25,944 bases of DNA, taken from contig AUXH01000250.1 of assembly GCA_000482145.1 (NCBI GenBank), positions 1 to 25,944 on the forward strand. The letters are read 5' to 3'. The DNA comes from Strigomonas culicis. Its lineage: Eukaryota; Euglenozoa; Kinetoplastea; Trypanosomatida; Trypanosomatidae. The first letter of the stretch is position 1; the number at the start of each line of letters is the position of its first letter. Shown piece after piece: positions 23,558 through 25,944 of this stretch. Made by a program: the position numbers and the translations under genes. The notes under the pieces were generated by a model. The model did not search any database. It saw only the letters and a list, made by a program, of their open reading frames with translations, and had not been told where the DNA came from.

Positions 23558-24306
23558 CGCGGGGGTGGGCGCACAACGGTCTTTCGATGGTCAATATCCT
23601 ATATATATATGGCAATGGAGAGGGAAGGACCAGAAAGAGGGTATGTGCAGAGAACAGAACATAGCGCACATTAATGGGAGGTGTAAAGAGAGGTATCTTT
23701 CTCGTGCTATACTCCGTGCCCCAGCTTGCGTGTGTCAGTACGGCAGTAAATGAATGAAGAACAAAAAGGAAACAGACAATACAATATATATATATATATA
23801 TAGATATATATGTATAACCACTTTTTTTTTAAAATATACAGGTATGACATGAATAGTTACGAACCGAGAAAGCAAAATATGTTCTTTTGCTTTCTCGCGC
23901 CTATTTCCAGAGCTAGTGTAGGCAAGAGAAGCCATCGGAAATCCTCCGCCCTCTTCTGCTCCTCCTACGTATTAAAGTAAACATATTACCTGCGACACGA
24001 ACGCCAGACCATTTTGATTGATTAAAGAGGAAGAAAAAGTCAGAATCATAACTTATGAAAAAAAAAAACTCAAAGCATTCGAAGAAGCAAACTGAAAAAA
24101 AAATACCACATCGACTGCAGCTAAACAAAAGGACGCCAATGCAACATAACTCCCAGTAGAAACTTGAAGAGTGAAAAAAACGAACGCATACATACAATAT
24201 ATATATATAAATTTATATAAAAACAGTAATAAAGAATACAGTACAACTACTACAATGAACAAACACGATGGAGAGGCGTGGGAGGCCTATCGCCTCGCCG
24301 CGCGCG
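23558..24306. other. AT-rich intergenic region
   Basis: About 750 bases between the hydrolase and the kinase genes. It contains a TA microsatellite (about 23784-23801), a perfect 13-bp hairpin at 23865-23897, and A-runs. Minus-strand frames here are Phe/Tyr-rich low complexity. No gene is seen. Confidence 0.7.
23865..23897. repeat. Perfect 13-bp inverted repeat, seven-base loop
   Basis: CGAGAAAGCAAAA (23865-23877) and TTTTGCTTTCTCG (23885-23897) are exact reverse complements around a seven-base loop. It lies about 410 bases past the kinase stop codon and 310 bases before the hydrolase start. A bacterial-type terminator would be out of place in a kinetoplastid; a 3' UTR structure or processing signal is more reasonable. 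Confidence 0.8.
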
Positions 24307-25944
24307 TCACAGGAGCTTCATGTTCATAGCACATTTCATCTGCGTGGCGCGGCGCCCGTTGCCGTCGCGCGACCCGCTGCTGCTGCGGATGGTGCCCGTC
24401 CCACTCACACTCGCATTCCACTCCTCGCCGCGCTCGACAACGGATTGGCAGCGCCACGGGTTGGCCCCGCGCATGGGGCTGACCACCGCGCCGCGCGGCA
24501 GGTTGTTGGGCGAGACGATGGGGGGCAGCCGGTCGCGCTCCGCGGCGGCCGCAGGCGCATCGTTGGGCGCCTTGTACACCCCCCCGGGCAGCCCCGGCGA
24601 CGCCCCCATCGCATCTGTCCGCACCGCGTTCGTGCTCACGCACACGGCGTCGTCGTCGAGGTCGGCCGCGTCGTCCTCCGTCACGGGGTTGAAGTCCGCG
24701 GAGGCGACGGCGGGCTGCTGCGTGGCGGGCGCGGCGAGCGGCGCGGGGAAGTCGGTGTTGCTCATGCGCATGCTGTTCTCGTTCTCGTTCGCGATCGGCG
24801 CGCTGAAGACGAGCGGCGCCTCCGCGGCGCGCTGCTGCCTCGCGAGGCTGCCGGTCTCGCCGCGCTGCGCGAGGACGGCCGCGATCTGCTTCACGTGGTG
24901 GCGTACCGTTCGCAGGTCGAACCGGTCGCGCGGGTCGCAGGCGAGCATGCCGCGCAGCAGCGCGTGCCACTCCGGCGGCACCGCCGGCGGCAGCGCCACG
25001 CTGCCCTGCGCGGCCGCCGCGCGGATCTCGGTGATGGAGGTGAAGGGCACCTTGCCGGCCAGCAGCGCCACGAAGGTGACGCCGAGCGCCCACACGTCGA
25101 GCGCGAAGGGGTCGATCGTCATGCGCACCTGCGCCTCCTCCGGCGTGAGGCCGACGAGGTCCTCCGCCCGGGTGTAGATCTCGGGCGGCATGAAGAGCGG
25201 CGTGCCCTGGAAGCCGCAGGTGTCCACCGTCGTCGGCTGGTCCTGGTCGTTCTCCAGCATCTCGGCGACGCCGAAGTCGGCGAGGTAGGCCACGCCGTCC
25301 GTCGCGACGAGGATGTTCTCCGGCTTGATGTCGCGGTGCACGACGCTGTGGCGGTGGAGGTAGTGCAGCCCCGCGCAGATCTGCATGGCCAGCAGCATGA
25401 GCTGGGCCGAGCTCAGCCGCGCGCTGAGGTTGCCCTCCGAGTCGATGCTGGCGACCGGCCCGTTGTCCACGAACTGCATGACGAGGTAGAGCTTGTTCGA
25501 GTGCGGGTCGTCGATCACCTCGTACAGCGCGACGATGTTCCCGTGGTGGATGCTCTTCATGACGTCGATCTCGCGCTGCAGGGCGAGCGTCTTGCGGTCG
25601 AGCGCCTCCGCGGTGCCGGGGCTGGTCGACCCCGGCGAGTCCAGCTCGAGCGCGCTGTCGCACTTGGTGAGCTGGTAACGCTTCTTTTTGGGCTTGTTGA
25701 TCACCTTGATGGCCACCTTGCGGTTCTGCGCGAGACTGTAGGCGAGCAGCACCTTGCCGGAGGCGCCGCGGCCCACGTCCTGCAGCAGCAGATAGTCGTT
25801 GAGGAAGCGGGTGCCGAGGTGGTTCTCCGCAACGGAGGCGCGGTCGTACGTCTGCGCCGGCCGCCCCGGGCGCGCCTCGTCGTCGTCGACGGAGATGGTG
25901 CTGCGCCGCCGGCCGTGCGGGCCGCGGCCGGGCGCGCTCGCGGC
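24307..25944 (-). CDS. CaMKK-like Ser/Thr protein kinase (N-terminus cut by window edge)
   Basis: At least 545 residues are visible; the frame stays open to the window edge, so the start is missing. The kinase domain begins near visible residue 46 (FLNDYLLLQD), with the glycine loop GRGASGKV at 58-65, VAIK lysine at 80, alpha-C Glu near 125, HRDIKPEN with catalytic Asp at 205, DFG Asp at 223, and GTPLFMPPE where APE becomes PPE. A Ser/Pro/Gly-rich insert (about residues 90-115) after VAIKVI, and the pair YEVIDDP and NGP, resemble calcium/calmodulin-dependent kinase kinases, the upstream activators of AMPK-type kinases. The tail of about 190 residues is disordered and has no evident calmodulin-binding segment. 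RRRSTIS near the N-terminus is a possible phosphorylation site. An alternative is the related ELM1/SAK1/LKB1 group. Confidence 0.85.
   Translation of the reverse strand, partial: AASAPGRGPHGRRRSTISVDDDEARPGRPAQTYDRASVAENHLGTRFLNDYLLLQDVGRGASGKVLLAYSLAQNRKVAIKVINKPKKKRYQLTKCDSALELDSPGSTSPGTAEALDRKTLALQREIDVMKSIHHGNIVALYEVIDDPHSNKLYLVMQFVDNGPVASIDSEGNLSARLSSAQLMLLAMQICAGLHYLHRHSVVHRDIKPENILVATDGVAYLADFGVAEMLENDQDQPTTVDTCGFQGTPLFMPPEIYTRAEDLVGLTPEEAQVRMTIDPFALDVWALGVTFVALLAGKVPFTSITEIRAAAAQGSVALPPAVPPEWHALLRGMLACDPRDRFDLRTVRHHVKQIAAVLAQRGETGSLARQQRAAEAPLVFSAPIANENENSMRMSNTDFPAPLAAPATQQPAVASADFNPVTEDDAADLDDDAVCVSTNAVRTDAMGASPGLPGGVYKAPNDAPAAAAERDRLPPIVSPNNLPRGAVVSPMRGANPWRCQSVVERGEEWNASVSGTGTIRSSSGSRDGNGRRATQMKCAMNMKLL

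Overview
The window looks like nuclear DNA of a trypanosomatid (Kinetoplastea). All twelve credible protein genes lie on the minus strand, none shows an intron, coding DNA is GC-rich, and the gaps are AT-rich and full of poly-A, GA, TA and CAA tracts. Read on the minus strand, the GA tracts are pyrimidine tracts followed by AG dinucleotides shortly before start codons, as expected for a polycistronic unit matured by spliced-leader trans-splicing and polyadenylation. The standard genetic code fits. Genus cannot be settled from the sequence alone.

Layout, left to right (transcription runs right to left). From 682 to 12706 there are four tandem copies of a nodulin-like major facilitator transporter (copies 1-4, 620-646 residues). 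At 13005-18540 four unrelated genes follow: a Sec20/BNIP1-like SNARE, a small coiled-coil protein with three CDK-type sites, a membrane-anchored cytochrome b5 reductase-like flavoprotein, and a mitochondrial-looking protein that resembles a PEP carboxykinase without its nucleotide-binding loop. A fifth, more diverged transporter copy lies at 19916-21784. Beyond it are an ABHD1/3-type alpha/beta hydrolase split by a single-base frameshift (22221-23557) and a CaMKK-like protein kinase that runs off the right edge (24307-25944).

The transporter array is the main feature. The repeat unit is about 3.1 kb for copies 1-3 and includes the intergenic DNA: leader, probable splice acceptor and part of the 3' flank are recognisably shared. 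Long exact matches join non-adjacent copies (1 with 3, 2 with 4, 3 with 4) while intervening copies differ, which points to gene conversion. The central cytoplasmic loop is the most variable part. The substrate cannot be read from sequence.

The genes are not an operon in the bacterial sense: co-transcription in kinetoplastids does not imply shared function, and no single pathway links them. I did not find a clear undescribed defence or mobile system. The best leads are the mosaic transporter family, the PEPCK-like protein lacking its P-loop, the frameshifted hydrolase, and three strong intergenic hairpins. No tRNA, rRNA, CRISPR array or transposon was recognised. All family assignments were made by eye from motifs and need profile searches.
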